Assembly: GCF_024347535.1 (NCBI RefSeq)
Contig: NZ_AP025497.1
Location: 930,001-994,000, forward strand
Origin: Vibrio kanaloae
GTDB lineage: Bacteria > Pseudomonadota > Gammaproteobacteria > Enterobacterales > Vibrionaceae
Length of the DNA stretch: 64,000 nucleotides
Direction of reading: 5' to 3'
A program made the translations under genes and the position numbers. Shown here piece by piece: positions 8,944 through 17,510 of the stretch. Numbering within the stretch: the stretch's first letter is position 1; each line of letters starts with the position of its first letter. The notes beneath the pieces were generated by a model. The model made no database searches. It was not told the origin of the DNA and saw only the letters and a list, made by a program, of their open reading frames with translations.

Positions 8944-10401
8944 ATGTCTGTCTGGGATTCTATTTCATTTAACAATCGATTTACTGCATTACCTCGACTG
9001 TTCTATACCCCAATTCAACCTACACCGCTCAGCAATGTCCAATGGCTCGCATGGAACCATAACCTTGCGGATGAACTCGGCTTTCCGTCATTTGATGATG
9101 CTTCAGAGGAATTGCTTGAGACGTTGTCGGGCAAGGTTGAACCTGAGCAGTTTTCGCCTGTAGCAATGAAATACGCAGGTCACCAGTTTGGCTCTTATAA
9201 CCCTGATTTAGGTGATGGAAGGGGGCTGTTATTAGCTCAAATTGTCGCTAAAAGTGGTGAAACGTTCGATTTACACCTCAAAGGTGCAGGTAAAACGCCT
9301 TATTCTCGTATGGGGGATGGACGCGCTGTTATTCGATCAACGGTTCGCGAGTACTTATGTAGCGAAGCGATGGCGGGGCTTAATATCCCAACCACACGTG
9401 CATTAGCCATGATGACCAGTGACACGCCAGTTTATCGTGAGAAGCAAGAGTGGGGCGCATTGTTGGTGCGTGCTGCTGAGTCACATATCCGTTTCGGTCA
9501 CTTTGAACACCTGTTTTATACCAATCAGTTGGCAGAACATAAATTACTGGCTGATAAAGTCATCGAATGGCACTTCCCAGAATGCCTCGATGAAGAGAAA
9601 CCCTACGCAGACATGTTTAATGAGATTGTCGATCGTACTGCGGAAATGGTCGCGTTGTGGCAAGCGAATGGTTTTGCTCATGGCGTGATGAACACCGATA
9701 ACATGTCGATTATCGGGCAAACATTCGATTACGGGCCATTCGCCTTCCTTGACGAATACGACCCTCGCTTGATCTGTAATCACTCGGATTACCAAGGGCG
9801 CTATGCCTTTAATCAGCAACCAAGAATAGGGCTTTGGAACCTGTCGGCACTGGCTCACTCACTTTCTCCGCTGGTTGATAAGGCCGACTTAGAGGCGGCT
9901 TTAGAGCAGTACGAACCACAAATGAACGGTTATTTCAGTCAGATGATGCGTCGTAAATTGGGGCTGCTTTCGAAACAAGAAGGCGACAGTCGTTTGTTCG
10001 AATCTATGTTCGAGCTGATGTCACAAAATAAAGTCGACTACCCAAGGTTCTTTAGAACGCTGTCTAACCTAGACACCTTGTCGCCACAAAAAGTGATTGA
10101 TTTGGTTATCGACCGAGAGGCCGCAAAACTGTGGGTAGATAACTACTTACAACGCTGCGAACTGGAAGAGGGTTCAGTCGCCGAGCGCTGCGAAAAGATG
10201 AGGCAAGTAAACCCTAAATTCATCCTTAGAAACTACCTAGCTCAGCTAGCTATCGACAAAGCAGAGCGCGGTGATAGCAGTGATATTGACGCTTTGATGG
10301 TGGTACTGGCTGACCCTTATGCGGAACACCCGGATTATGAATACCTGGCGGCTCTACCTCCTGAGTGGGGTAAAGCCATGGAGATCAGCTGCTCTTCATA
10401 A
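8944..10401 (+). CDS. selO: SelO (YdiU) protein adenylyltransferase (pseudokinase-fold AMPylase)
   Basis: 485 residues, close to E. coli SelO (478). SelO transfers AMP from ATP to Ser/Thr/Tyr of target proteins, including redox and TCA-cycle enzymes in E. coli. The recognisable parts are the nucleotide-binding block [17 protein letters not shown] with the following Arg-rich helix, and the metal-binding segment [19 protein letters not shown], holding the catalytic Asn/Asp pairs. Many E. coli-type SelO proteins end in a selenocysteine or Cys; this one ends MEISCSS with Cys third from the end. I chose ATG 8944 ([13 protein letters not shown]) because conservation begins there; an upstream in-frame start at 8890 would add 18 residues. 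No strong Shine-Dalgarno is visible. Confidence 0.92.
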   Translation: MSVWDSISFNNRFTALPRLFYTPIQPTPLSNVQWLAWNHNLADELGFPSFDDASEELLETLSGKVEPEQFSPVAMKYAGHQFGSYNPDLGDGRGLLLAQIVAKSGETFDLHLKGAGKTPYSRMGDGRAVIRSTVREYLCSEAMAGLNIPTTRALAMMTSDTPVYREKQEWGALLVRAAESHIRFGHFEHLFYTNQLAEHKLLADKVIEWHFPECLDEEKPYADMFNEIVDRTAEMVALWQANGFAHGVMNTDNMSIIGQTFDYGPFAFLDEYDPRLICNHSDYQGRYAFNQQPRIGLWNLSALAHSLSPLVDKADLEAALEQYEPQMNGYFSQMMRRKLGLLSKQEGDSRLFESMFELMSQNKVDYPRFFRTLSNLDTLSPQKVIDLVIDREAAKLWVDNYLQRCELEEGSVAERCEKMRQVNPKFILRNYLAQLAIDKAERGDSSDIDALMVVLADPYAEHPDYEYLAALPPEWGKAMEISCSS

Positions 10402-10433
10402 CCAACCAATAGCGGATTAAGCCCTAAAGATTC

Positions 10434-10475
10434 AGATAGAGGTCACTAAGTTGTGATCTTTATCTGTTTGTTCTT
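10434..10475 (+). terminator. Probable intrinsic terminator after selO
   Basis: 13-bp stem AGATAGAGGTCAC / GTGATCTTTATCT (two G-U pairs), 6-base loop, followed by GTTTGTTCTT. The T-run is interrupted. Confidence 0.6.
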
Positions 10476-10560
10476 CTAACTTTACAAACATGTCAATAAT
10501 CAAACAATCGGCCAGCCTATACACTATGTGAATAAGTTGTAAATTTAATAGGTTTGGGCG

Positions 10561-11289
10561 ATGCCAACAAATACTCGAATTCTCGTGGTGGATGATGATC
10601 AAGAAATCCGCGAGCTGCTGGAAGAGTACCTCACAAAATCTGGTTTCGATGTTTCTTCTGTGGGAGACGGTGTTGAACTAGAAGCTCATCTGCAAAACCA
10701 AGGTTATCCAGATCTGATTCTGCTTGATGTGATGCTACCCGGTGACGACGGTTTTACCTTGTGTCAACGCGTCCGTAAGCAATCGAATGTGCCTATCATC
10801 ATGCTGACTGCCGTATCGGATGAAACCGACCAGATTATCGGCTTAGAAATTGGTGCTGATGATTACATTGCCAAGCCGTTTAGCCCTCGTCAGTTAATGG
10901 CGCGTATCAAAGCGTTATTACGCCGCGTTCAAGTGGTGGATGACAAGCCAAGTGATGCACTGCCAAAGCAAATCGTTTTTGGTGATTGGACGCTTGATAC
11001 GTTAGCGCATCGAATTTCCCACAATGAACACTCGGAAGAGTTGGACTTGTCGGGTAGTGATTTTTCTCTGTTGATGTTGTTCTTAACCCGCCCTAACGAA
11101 GTTCTCGACCGTGACACTATCTCATTCGCGACCAGAGGCCGTGAAGCGTTGCCTTTTGAGCGAGGCATTGATGTGCAGCTTAGTCGTCTGAGAAGCCGAT
11201 TGGGCGACAGTGGCAAGTATCCTCACTACATCAAAACCATGCGCGGCAATGGCTATATCCTCGCTGTGCCTGTTCAGTATGAACACTGA
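10561..11289 (+). CDS. OmpR-family response regulator (GltR-like), sugar transport locus
   Basis: 242 residues: a receiver domain (about 5-120) with acidic pocket DDD (11-13), phospho-acceptor Asp56 (LLDVMLPGDDG) and switch Lys105 (YIAKPF), then an OmpR-type winged-helix DNA-binding domain (about 140-238) ending in RLGDSGKYPHYIKTMRGNGY. Position upstream of a histidine kinase and a sugar ABC importer matches the Pseudomonas GltR-GtrS-gts arrangement, so it probably controls the importer in response to a sugar or sugar acid. That role is inferred from context. The start ATG 10561 has no strong Shine-Dalgarno. The kinase gene follows after 45 bp. Confidence 0.88.
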   Translation: MPTNTRILVVDDDQEIRELLEEYLTKSGFDVSSVGDGVELEAHLQNQGYPDLILLDVMLPGDDGFTLCQRVRKQSNVPIIMLTAVSDETDQIIGLEIGADDYIAKPFSPRQLMARIKALLRRVQVVDDKPSDALPKQIVFGDWTLDTLAHRISHNEHSEELDLSGSDFSLLMLFLTRPNEVLDRDTISFATRGREALPFERGIDVQLSRLRSRLGDSGKYPHYIKTMRGNGYILAVPVQYEH

Positions 11290-11334
11290 TAATCAAGTGC
11301 TGTTAATGAACGCCTTGCCAATGAAGTACTTCCT

Positions 11335-12780
11335 ATGAACTGGATGAGTCGGTTAAAGCCCAACTCCTTGGTCGCAAGAACCTTGTTGTTGACCTTGTTA
11401 GCTGTGGTGATTGCTCAAGGTATCGCAACGTCTATTTGGTATAGCGAATCCAAACATAAAGAACTGGAAGGCATTCGTTCGGCTTCATCGAGCATGGCGA
11501 ACATGTTTGCTTCAACGGTGGCTTTCTTTCAGTCTTTGCCCGTCAAATATCGCCATATCGTGTTAGACCAAATTAGAAATATGGGCGGGACGCGTTTCTT
11601 TGTCTCTTTCAATAAAGAGGCGCTGATTGTCGAGCCGATACCCGATACTCGCTTAAAAACCGCCTCGATAGAGGCCATACAAAGTGTGTTGAGTAACAAG
11701 CTCAATAAAGTAGAATCAGTGCGGGTTGATTTTTCTCGTCCTGAACACCTTCGCTTGCTCAAAAATGACATCTATTTAAGCGATCTCCCGCGATCTTGGG
11801 CACATCATACTTTAACGTTAGAACCGCTGAATCCACCCATTCTGGTTGTACAAATCGAATTGACCAGTCACGAATGGGTATACATTGCGGCATTGTTGCC
11901 TGCTCCATATGTGAAACTCGACGATACGATTCTTGGCAGAGAGCAGGTGATCTTCTTAGTTTCTTCAACGCTTATTCTGCTGGTTCTAACTTACTTGATG
12001 ATTCGTCGCCAAGTGCGTCCTCTGAAAAAGTTAGCAAGAGCAGCTAATGAGATGAGTATGGACATTCAGCAACCCCAACTGAAAGAAGAAGGGGCGACTG
12101 AACTGGTCACCGCAACCCGAGCCTTTAATCGCATGCAGCAACGGATTCGTCGCTATGTTGCCGACCGAGAGCACCTTTTTTCTGCGATCTCCCATGACTT
12201 AAAGACACCAATAACACGTCTAAGATTGCGTGCAGAGTTGTTGGAGAGTGAAGTAAAGAAAGACAAGTTCAACAAAGATCTTGATGAGCTTGAGATGATG
12301 GTCAAAGGTGCTTTGCAAGCGGTAAGAGACACCGATCTACACGAGAACAATGCCATTATTGACCTCAATGAAATGGTGCTCTCTGTGATTGAATCTCATA
12401 ACCAGTACCAAACGAAGGTAGAGTTCGAACCGGTCGTCATTGAGCCATTGGTCGCTAAACCACTGGCGATAAAGCGTGTACTGACCAACTTAATCGATAA
12501 CGCAGTTAAGTATGGTTCCTCAGCAGTTGTTGAAATCAGTGGTGATGAGTTTTGGGTTATTGTCACTATTCAAGACCGTGGTAACGGTATTCCAGAAGGC
12601 AAGCTAGAGTTAGTTTTTGAACCTTACTTTAGGTTAGCAACGGATGATCAAGGACATGGACTTGGCCTAGGGATCTGCCGAAATATCCTACACGGACACG
12701 GCGGAGATCTCATTATTCGCAACTCCTCTCAAGGTGGCTTAGAAGCCAAAGTCTATATCCCGACAGGCTTAGAAGTGTAA
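11335..12780 (+). CDS. EnvZ-type sensor histidine kinase (GtrS-like), sugar transport locus
   Basis: 481 residues. TM1 is about 15-35, a periplasmic sensor of about 165 residues follows, TM2 is about 206-225, then HAMP (to about 280), HisKA with phospho-acceptor His287 in AISHDLKTPITRLRLR, and an ATPase domain with N box NLIDNAVKYG, G1 DRGNGIPEG and G2 GLGLGICRN. It phosphorylates the adjacent response regulator. Placement immediately before a glucose-type ABC importer suggests the periplasmic domain senses a carbohydrate or oxidised sugar, as for Pseudomonas GtrS; the ligand here is not known. ATG 11335 and ATG 11344 are both possible starts. Confidence 0.88.
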   Translation: MNWMSRLKPNSLVARTLLLTLLAVVIAQGIATSIWYSESKHKELEGIRSASSSMANMFASTVAFFQSLPVKYRHIVLDQIRNMGGTRFFVSFNKEALIVEPIPDTRLKTASIEAIQSVLSNKLNKVESVRVDFSRPEHLRLLKNDIYLSDLPRSWAHHTLTLEPLNPPILVVQIELTSHEWVYIAALLPAPYVKLDDTILGREQVIFLVSSTLILLVLTYLMIRRQVRPLKKLARAANEMSMDIQQPQLKEEGATELVTATRAFNRMQQRIRRYVADREHLFSAISHDLKTPITRLRLRAELLESEVKKDKFNKDLDELEMMVKGALQAVRDTDLHENNAIIDLNEMVLSVIESHNQYQTKVEFEPVVIEPLVAKPLAIKRVLTNLIDNAVKYGSSAVVEISGDEFWVIVTIQDRGNGIPEGKLELVFEPYFRLATDDQGHGLGLGICRNILHGHGGDLIIRNSSQGGLEAKVYIPTGLEV

Positions 12781-12798
12781 TGTAACAATTGTGTTACA
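12781..12798. promoter_or_regulatory. Inverted repeat, candidate operator of the sugar importer
   Basis: TGTAACAATTGTGTTACA: 6-bp arms TGTAAC/GTTACA around a 6-bp centre, starting directly after the kinase stop codon and 93 bp before the binding-protein ATG. The size and position suit an operator for the linked response regulator, but no binding motif for that protein is known to me. Confidence 0.4.
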
Positions 12799-12890
12799 TA
12801 AGGCTTACCTTTTGTTTCAATCCTAAAAATCAAAATAAGTAGACTCTTTATTGAACCGGACGTCGAGTCCGCTAAACATGGAAGATTATA

Positions 12891-14138
12891 ATGAAAATCA
12901 ATAAAACCCTACTTACTCTATCTCTTCTTGCAGCCTCAACATTTTCTCAAGCCGGTGAAGTGGAAGTACTTCACTGGTGGACTGCCGGTGGCGAGGCGAA
13001 ATCCGCAGCGGTACTGAAAGAGATGATTGAAGAACAAGGTCATACTTGGAAAGATTTCGCTGTTGCTGGTGGCGGCGGTGAAAGTGCGATGACTGTTTTG
13101 AAAACTCGAGCAGTGTCGGGCAATCCTCCATCTGCCGCGCAGATCAAAGGTCATGATATTCAAGAGTGGGGTGGTTTAGGTTTTCTAACGTCTCTCGATG
13201 CAACGGCGAAACAAGAAAAATGGGATGAGCTACTGCCAGAAGTTGTCACTAAAGTGATGAAGTGGGACGGAGAATATGTGGCGGTTCCTGTCAACGTTCA
13301 CCGTGTTAACTGGCTATGGGCGAACCCTGTTGTTTTAGAAAAATCAGGCGTGACGGTTCCAACTACGTTAGATGAGTTCTTTGTTGCCGCAGACAAGATT
13401 AAAGCGGCTGGCTTCATTCCACTGGCTCACGGTGGTCAACCTTGGCAAGACGCGACCGTATTCGAAGCGGTGGCTCTTGATGTTCTAGGCAGTGAAGATT
13501 ACAACAAAGCGTTCGTTGATCTGGATATGGACGTGTTATCTGGCGATAAAATGGTGGAAGTGTTCACCAAGTTCAAAAAGATGCGTGACTACATCGACAG
13601 CAACTCTCCAGGTCGTGATTGGAACGTAGCAACTTCAATGGTTATCAATGGCGAAGCCGCGATGCAGATCATGGGTGACTGGGCGAAAGGCGAATTTACT
13701 GCGGCAGGCAAAGTACCGGGTAAAGACTACATCTGTGCTCCGGCTCCAGGTACTGATGGTCAATTCACTTTCAACATCGATAGCTTTGCGTTCTTTGAGC
13801 TGAGTGACAAAGAGAACCAAGAAGCGCAGCAAGATTTAGCGAAAACCATTCTTACTAAAGATTTCCAAGAAGTCTTCAACCTTAACAAGGGTTCTATCCC
13901 TGTACGTCTAGATATGGACATGTCTAAGTTCGACCAATGTGCGTTGGATTCAATGGCTACCTTCAAAGCGAGTGCGGAATCTGGCGATCTTGTTCCAAGT
14001 ATGGCTCATGGCCTAGCGACAACAAGCTACGCTCAAGGCGCTATCTATGACGTGGTAACCAACTTCTTCAACGAAAAAGATGCCGATCCAAAAGAAGCGG
14101 CGGCTAAGTTAGCGAAAGCAGTGAAGGCGGCTATCTAA
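12891..14138 (+). CDS. Sugar ABC transporter periplasmic binding protein (GtsA/GltB-like)
   Basis: 415 residues with a Sec signal peptide ([21 protein letters not shown], cleavage likely after SQA). The mature start [21 protein letters not shown] and the blocks [22 protein letters not shown] and [10 protein letters not shown] closely resemble the Pseudomonas glucose-binding protein GtsA (GltB), from memory. It binds a sugar, probably glucose or a related mono- or oligosaccharide, and delivers it to the membrane complex. GGAAG sits 7 bases before the ATG. It is separated from the permease genes by 181 bp carrying a strong hairpin, a common way to make the binding protein in excess. Confidence 0.87.
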   Translation: MKINKTLLTLSLLAASTFSQAGEVEVLHWWTAGGEAKSAAVLKEMIEEQGHTWKDFAVAGGGGESAMTVLKTRAVSGNPPSAAQIKGHDIQEWGGLGFLTSLDATAKQEKWDELLPEVVTKVMKWDGEYVAVPVNVHRVNWLWANPVVLEKSGVTVPTTLDEFFVAADKIKAAGFIPLAHGGQPWQDATVFEAVALDVLGSEDYNKAFVDLDMDVLSGDKMVEVFTKFKKMRDYIDSNSPGRDWNVATSMVINGEAAMQIMGDWAKGEFTAAGKVPGKDYICAPAPGTDGQFTFNIDSFAFFELSDKENQEAQQDLAKTILTKDFQEVFNLNKGSIPVRLDMDMSKFDQCALDSMATFKASAESGDLVPSMAHGLATTSYAQGAIYDVVTNFFNEKDADPKEAAAKLAKAVKAAI

Positions 14139-14205
14139 TCTAACTTGATAAGCGACACACAATGCACGTCAGTGACGGGTTGTGTTGCTTTACCAAACCC
14201 CCAGG

Positions 14206-14234
14206 GTAGGTAGGCTCGTAGGGAGCCTATCTAC
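14206..14234 (+). promoter_or_regulatory. Intercistronic hairpin between binding-protein and permease genes
   Basis: 12-bp stem GTAGGTAGGCTC / GAGCCTATCTAC with one G-U pair and a 5-base loop, not followed by a T-run. A weaker ACACAA/TTGTGT stem lies just upstream. It probably protects the upstream mRNA 3' end or partly attenuates transcription. Confidence 0.6.
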
Positions 14235-14319
14235 TCTTCACTCCCAATTCTGATATGCGTGATGCTGATGTGGTGCCGAAAGGTAAGCCATCGGCTCGAT
14301 TGTGCAACAAGGATAAGTT

Positions 14320-15258
14320 ATGGAGCATGTTTTGACTGAGTCGACTCCAAAACCCACAAGGAGCCAGCCTGCACCGAAACCGAGTTTTGCTGACAGGTTG
14401 CAACATTGGTTACCTAAAATAGTACTGGCGCCGACCGCGTTAGTGACCGTGGTGTGTATCTACGGCTATATATTTTGGACGGCAGCGCTGTCGTTCACTA
14501 ACTCTCGATTTCTGCCAAGTTTTAACTTCGTTGGTTTAACCCAATATGAAAAGCTGATGGATAACGATCGCTGGATCACCTCAATCACCAACCTCGGTGT
14601 GTTTGGTTTTCTATTTATGGCGATTGCCATCTTACTTGGTGTTGGTTTAGCGGTATTGCTTGACCAGAACATCCGCCAAGAAGGGGCGATTCGTACTATC
14701 TATCTCTACCCAATGGCGTTGTCATTCATTGTGACAGGTACGGCGTGGAAATGGATTCTTAATCCAGGTCTTGGTATTGAAAAGCTGATGCAAGATTGGG
14801 GATTCACTGACTTCAAATTTGATTGGCTAGTCGACTCTGAAATGTCGGTGTATACCTTGGTTATCGCGGCACTTTGGCAGTCTTCAGGGTTTGTGATGGC
14901 GATGTTCTTAGCCGGTCTGCGTGGCATCGATTCATCAATCATCAAAGCGGCACAAATTGATGGAGCAAGCTTACCCACTATCTATCTCAAAATCATTCTG
15001 CCTTGCTTGCGCCCTGTGGTTTTCAGCGCGGTGATCATCACGTCACACATTGCGATTAAGAGCTTCGACCTTGTGACCGCAATGACGGCGGGTGGCCCGG
15101 GCTATTCATCGGATCTACCTGCACTATTCATGTACGCCCACTCTTTTACTCGTGGTCAAATCGGCCTTGGTGCTGCCAGTGCCATGATGATGCTTGCTGG
15201 TATTTTAGCGATTCTCGTGCCTTATCTTTACTCTGAACTTAGGGAGAAAAAGTCATGA
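14320..15258 (+). CDS. Sugar ABC transporter permease 1 (GtsB-like)
   Basis: 312-residue MalF-type inner membrane permease with about six spans and a cytoplasmic N-terminal Pro/Lys-rich tail (residues 1-30). The EAA loop that docks on the ATPase is visible as SSIIKAAQIDGASLPTIYLK followed by IILPCLRP. It forms the channel with the next gene product. AAGGAT lies 6 bases before ATG 14320. The stop overlaps the next start by 4 bp (ATGA at 15255-15258), so the two permeases are translationally coupled. Confidence 0.88.
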   Translation: MEHVLTESTPKPTRSQPAPKPSFADRLQHWLPKIVLAPTALVTVVCIYGYIFWTAALSFTNSRFLPSFNFVGLTQYEKLMDNDRWITSITNLGVFGFLFMAIAILLGVGLAVLLDQNIRQEGAIRTIYLYPMALSFIVTGTAWKWILNPGLGIEKLMQDWGFTDFKFDWLVDSEMSVYTLVIAALWQSSGFVMAMFLAGLRGIDSSIIKAAQIDGASLPTIYLKIILPCLRPVVFSAVIITSHIAIKSFDLVTAMTAGGPGYSSDLPALFMYAHSFTRGQIGLGAASAMMMLAGILAILVPYLYSELREKKS

Positions 15259-16112
15259 TGAATAACGTCAACTTTGCTCGAATCTTTATCTATTCAGCAC
15301 TGCTTTTCTTCTGTTTAGTGTATCTAATGCCATTGTTCGTGATGGTGCTGACCTCATTCAAAACTCTGCCTGATATCAAGGCGGGTAATTTGATGAGCTT
15401 GCCGAAAGAGTGGGTGTTCGATGCTTGGTATAAAGCGTGGGATACGGCTTGTACGGGCGTGAAATGTGAAGGCATCAAAGGCTACTTCTGGAACTCATTC
15501 CAAATGGTGATTCCTGCGGTTGCGATTTCAACATTGCTCGGTGCATTCAATGGTTATGTGGTGACGAAATGGCAATTTAGAGGTTCAAACCTGTTCTTTA
15601 GTTTGTTGCTTTTTGGCTGCTTTATTCCATTCCAAGTGGTGCTACTACCAATGGCAACCATGCTTGGCAAGATGGGTTTAGCGAACACCACGATTGGCTT
15701 GGTGATTGTCCACGTTATCTACGGCATGGCGTTTACCACACTGTTTTTCCGTAATTTCTACATTTCGATTCCCGATGAATTGATCATGGCGGCAAAGCTC
15801 GATGGTGCTGGCTTCTTTACCATCTTCTTCAAGATCTTATTACCGATCTCAACGCCAATCATCATGGTGACGGTGATCTGGCAGTTTACCGCTATCTGGA
15901 ATGATTTCTTGTTCGGGGTGGTGTATTCGGGCTCAGAAACTCAGCCAATCACCGTGGCATTAAACAACTTAGTCAACACCAGCACTGGCGTTAAAGAATA
16001 CAACGTCGACATGGCTGCCGCGATCATCGCCGCACTGCCAACGCTGTTGGTGTATGTCTTCGCAGGAAAATATTTTGTTCGTGGCCTAACGGCAGGATCA
16101 GTAAAAGGATAA
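15255..16112 (+). CDS. Sugar ABC transporter permease 2 (GtsC-like)
   Basis: 285-residue MalG-type permease with six predicted spans. The EAA loop is DELIMAAKLDGAGFFTIFFK followed by ILLPISTPI. The C terminus FVRGLTAGSVKG is typical of the MalG/UgpE branch. Two consecutive ATG codons (15255, 15258) are available; AGGGAGAA lies just upstream. The ATPase gene starts 6 bp after the stop. Confidence 0.88.
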   Translation: MMNNVNFARIFIYSALLFFCLVYLMPLFVMVLTSFKTLPDIKAGNLMSLPKEWVFDAWYKAWDTACTGVKCEGIKGYFWNSFQMVIPAVAISTLLGAFNGYVVTKWQFRGSNLFFSLLLFGCFIPFQVVLLPMATMLGKMGLANTTIGLVIVHVIYGMAFTTLFFRNFYISIPDELIMAAKLDGAGFFTIFFKILLPISTPIIMVTVIWQFTAIWNDFLFGVVYSGSETQPITVALNNLVNTSTGVKEYNVDMAAAIIAALPTLLVYVFAGKYFVRGLTAGSVKG

Positions 16113-16118
16113 TTACCC

Positions 16119-17231
16119 ATGGCAACATTAGATTTAAAACAGATCCGTAAAACCTATCGCAACGCGGACAACGAAACGTTAAAGGGCATCGACATTAGTA
16201 TCGATTCGGGGGAATTTTTGATACTTGTCGGCCCTTCGGGGTGTGGAAAATCCACTTTAATGAACACCATTGCTGGGTTAGAAAACATTAGCTCGGGTGA
16301 AATCGTGATTGATGGTATAGACGTTGCACAGGTTGAACCTAAAGATCGCGACATTGCGATGGTATTCCAATCCTACGCGCTTTACCCAAACATGACGGTA
16401 CGTGGCAATATCGCTTTCGGTCTGAAGATTCGCAAGATGCCTCAGGACGAGATCGATGCTGAAGTGAATCGAGTCGCTGAAATGCTGCAAATAGAACAGT
16501 TGCTTGATCGTAAGCCATCGCAGCTTTCTGGTGGTCAGCGTCAACGTGTCGCGATGGGCCGTGCTCTAGCTCGTCGCCCTAAGCTGTATCTGTTTGATGA
16601 GCCGCTTTCGAACTTGGATGCCAAGTTACGTGTTGAGATGCGTCATCAGATTAAGCGCTTGCACCAGAAGCTCAACACCACGATCGTTTATGTAACCCAT
16701 GATCAGATCGAGGCAATGACACTGGCTGATCGCATCGCAGTAATGAAAGATGGCGAGCTACAGCAGCTCGGCACACCGCAAGAGATCTACACCAAACCCA
16801 ACAATATGTTTGTGGCTGGCTTTATGGGTTCACCATCAATGAACTTCATTAAAACCATGGTGGACTTGGATGAGGAACAGAATCCGATTATTAAAGTGGT
16901 TGGTACTGCAGATCAAGAACACCATATTCGTTTGCCACAAAGTATGCGCGACCAAGACGGCAAAGAATTGGTGATAGGGCTGCGTCCAGAACACATTACC
17001 GAACAGGAAGGTGATGATGTTTCTGCCTCCACAAAGCTAGACTTACAGCTAGAGGTATTGGAACCGACAGGGCCAGATACCATTGCAATGGTTAAAGTGA
17101 ATGACCAAGAAGTTGCGTGTCGATTGTCACCGGAATTTGAGGTATCAGTTGGGCAAATGGCGCCGCTTCATTTTGATTTATCAAAGGCGGTATTCTTCGA
17201 TGCTCAAACCGAAGCGAGAATCGACTTCTAA
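16119..17231 (+). CDS. Sugar ABC transporter ATP-binding protein (MalK/UgpC-type, GtsD-like)
   Basis: 370 residues. The nucleotide-binding domain (1-235) has Walker A GPSGCGKST, Q-loop FQSYALYPNMTV, signature LSGGQRQRV, Walker B LYLFDEPLSNLDAKLR and switch His in YVTHDQIEAMTLADR. The C-terminal OB-fold regulatory domain (about 240-370) carries the VIGLRPEHI motif of the MalK group. It energises the two permeases. It is the last gene of the importer operon, closed by a terminator. Such ATPases are sometimes shared between several sugar importers. Confidence 0.92.
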   Translation: MATLDLKQIRKTYRNADNETLKGIDISIDSGEFLILVGPSGCGKSTLMNTIAGLENISSGEIVIDGIDVAQVEPKDRDIAMVFQSYALYPNMTVRGNIAFGLKIRKMPQDEIDAEVNRVAEMLQIEQLLDRKPSQLSGGQRQRVAMGRALARRPKLYLFDEPLSNLDAKLRVEMRHQIKRLHQKLNTTIVYVTHDQIEAMTLADRIAVMKDGELQQLGTPQEIYTKPNNMFVAGFMGSPSMNFIKTMVDLDEEQNPIIKVVGTADQEHHIRLPQSMRDQDGKELVIGLRPEHITEQEGDDVSASTKLDLQLEVLEPTGPDTIAMVKVNDQEVACRLSPEFEVSVGQMAPLHFDLSKAVFFDAQTEARIDF

Positions 17232-17278
17232 CTTCTAGTTGCTGAGTTAGTTTAACAACCTAACTTCATGTCTAAATC

Positions 17279-17325
17279 AAAGGTAGTATCACCAATTAGT
17301 CATAACTAACGTGATGCTGCCTTTT
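17279..17325 (+). terminator. Intrinsic terminator after the sugar importer operon
   Basis: 14-bp stem AAAGGTAGTATCAC / GTGATGCTGCCTTT with two G-U pairs, 18-base loop, then a T-run. The remaining bases to 17510 show no gene. Confidence 0.75.
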
Positions 17326-17510
17326 TCGTTGTTTTAGCTGCTTTTTATTCCTCACAAAAACAGAGGGATAACCAAGTTAAATGCTTTAACGGCAATAATA
17401 TCGCGATTTAGTATCTCTTAGCTCTATAAAGCTGACGTAGAACAGCGTAGGATCGACTCAACTTTAGACCAAATACTAGGTTGCACTTTGGTGCATAAAC
17501 AGAAGAATAC

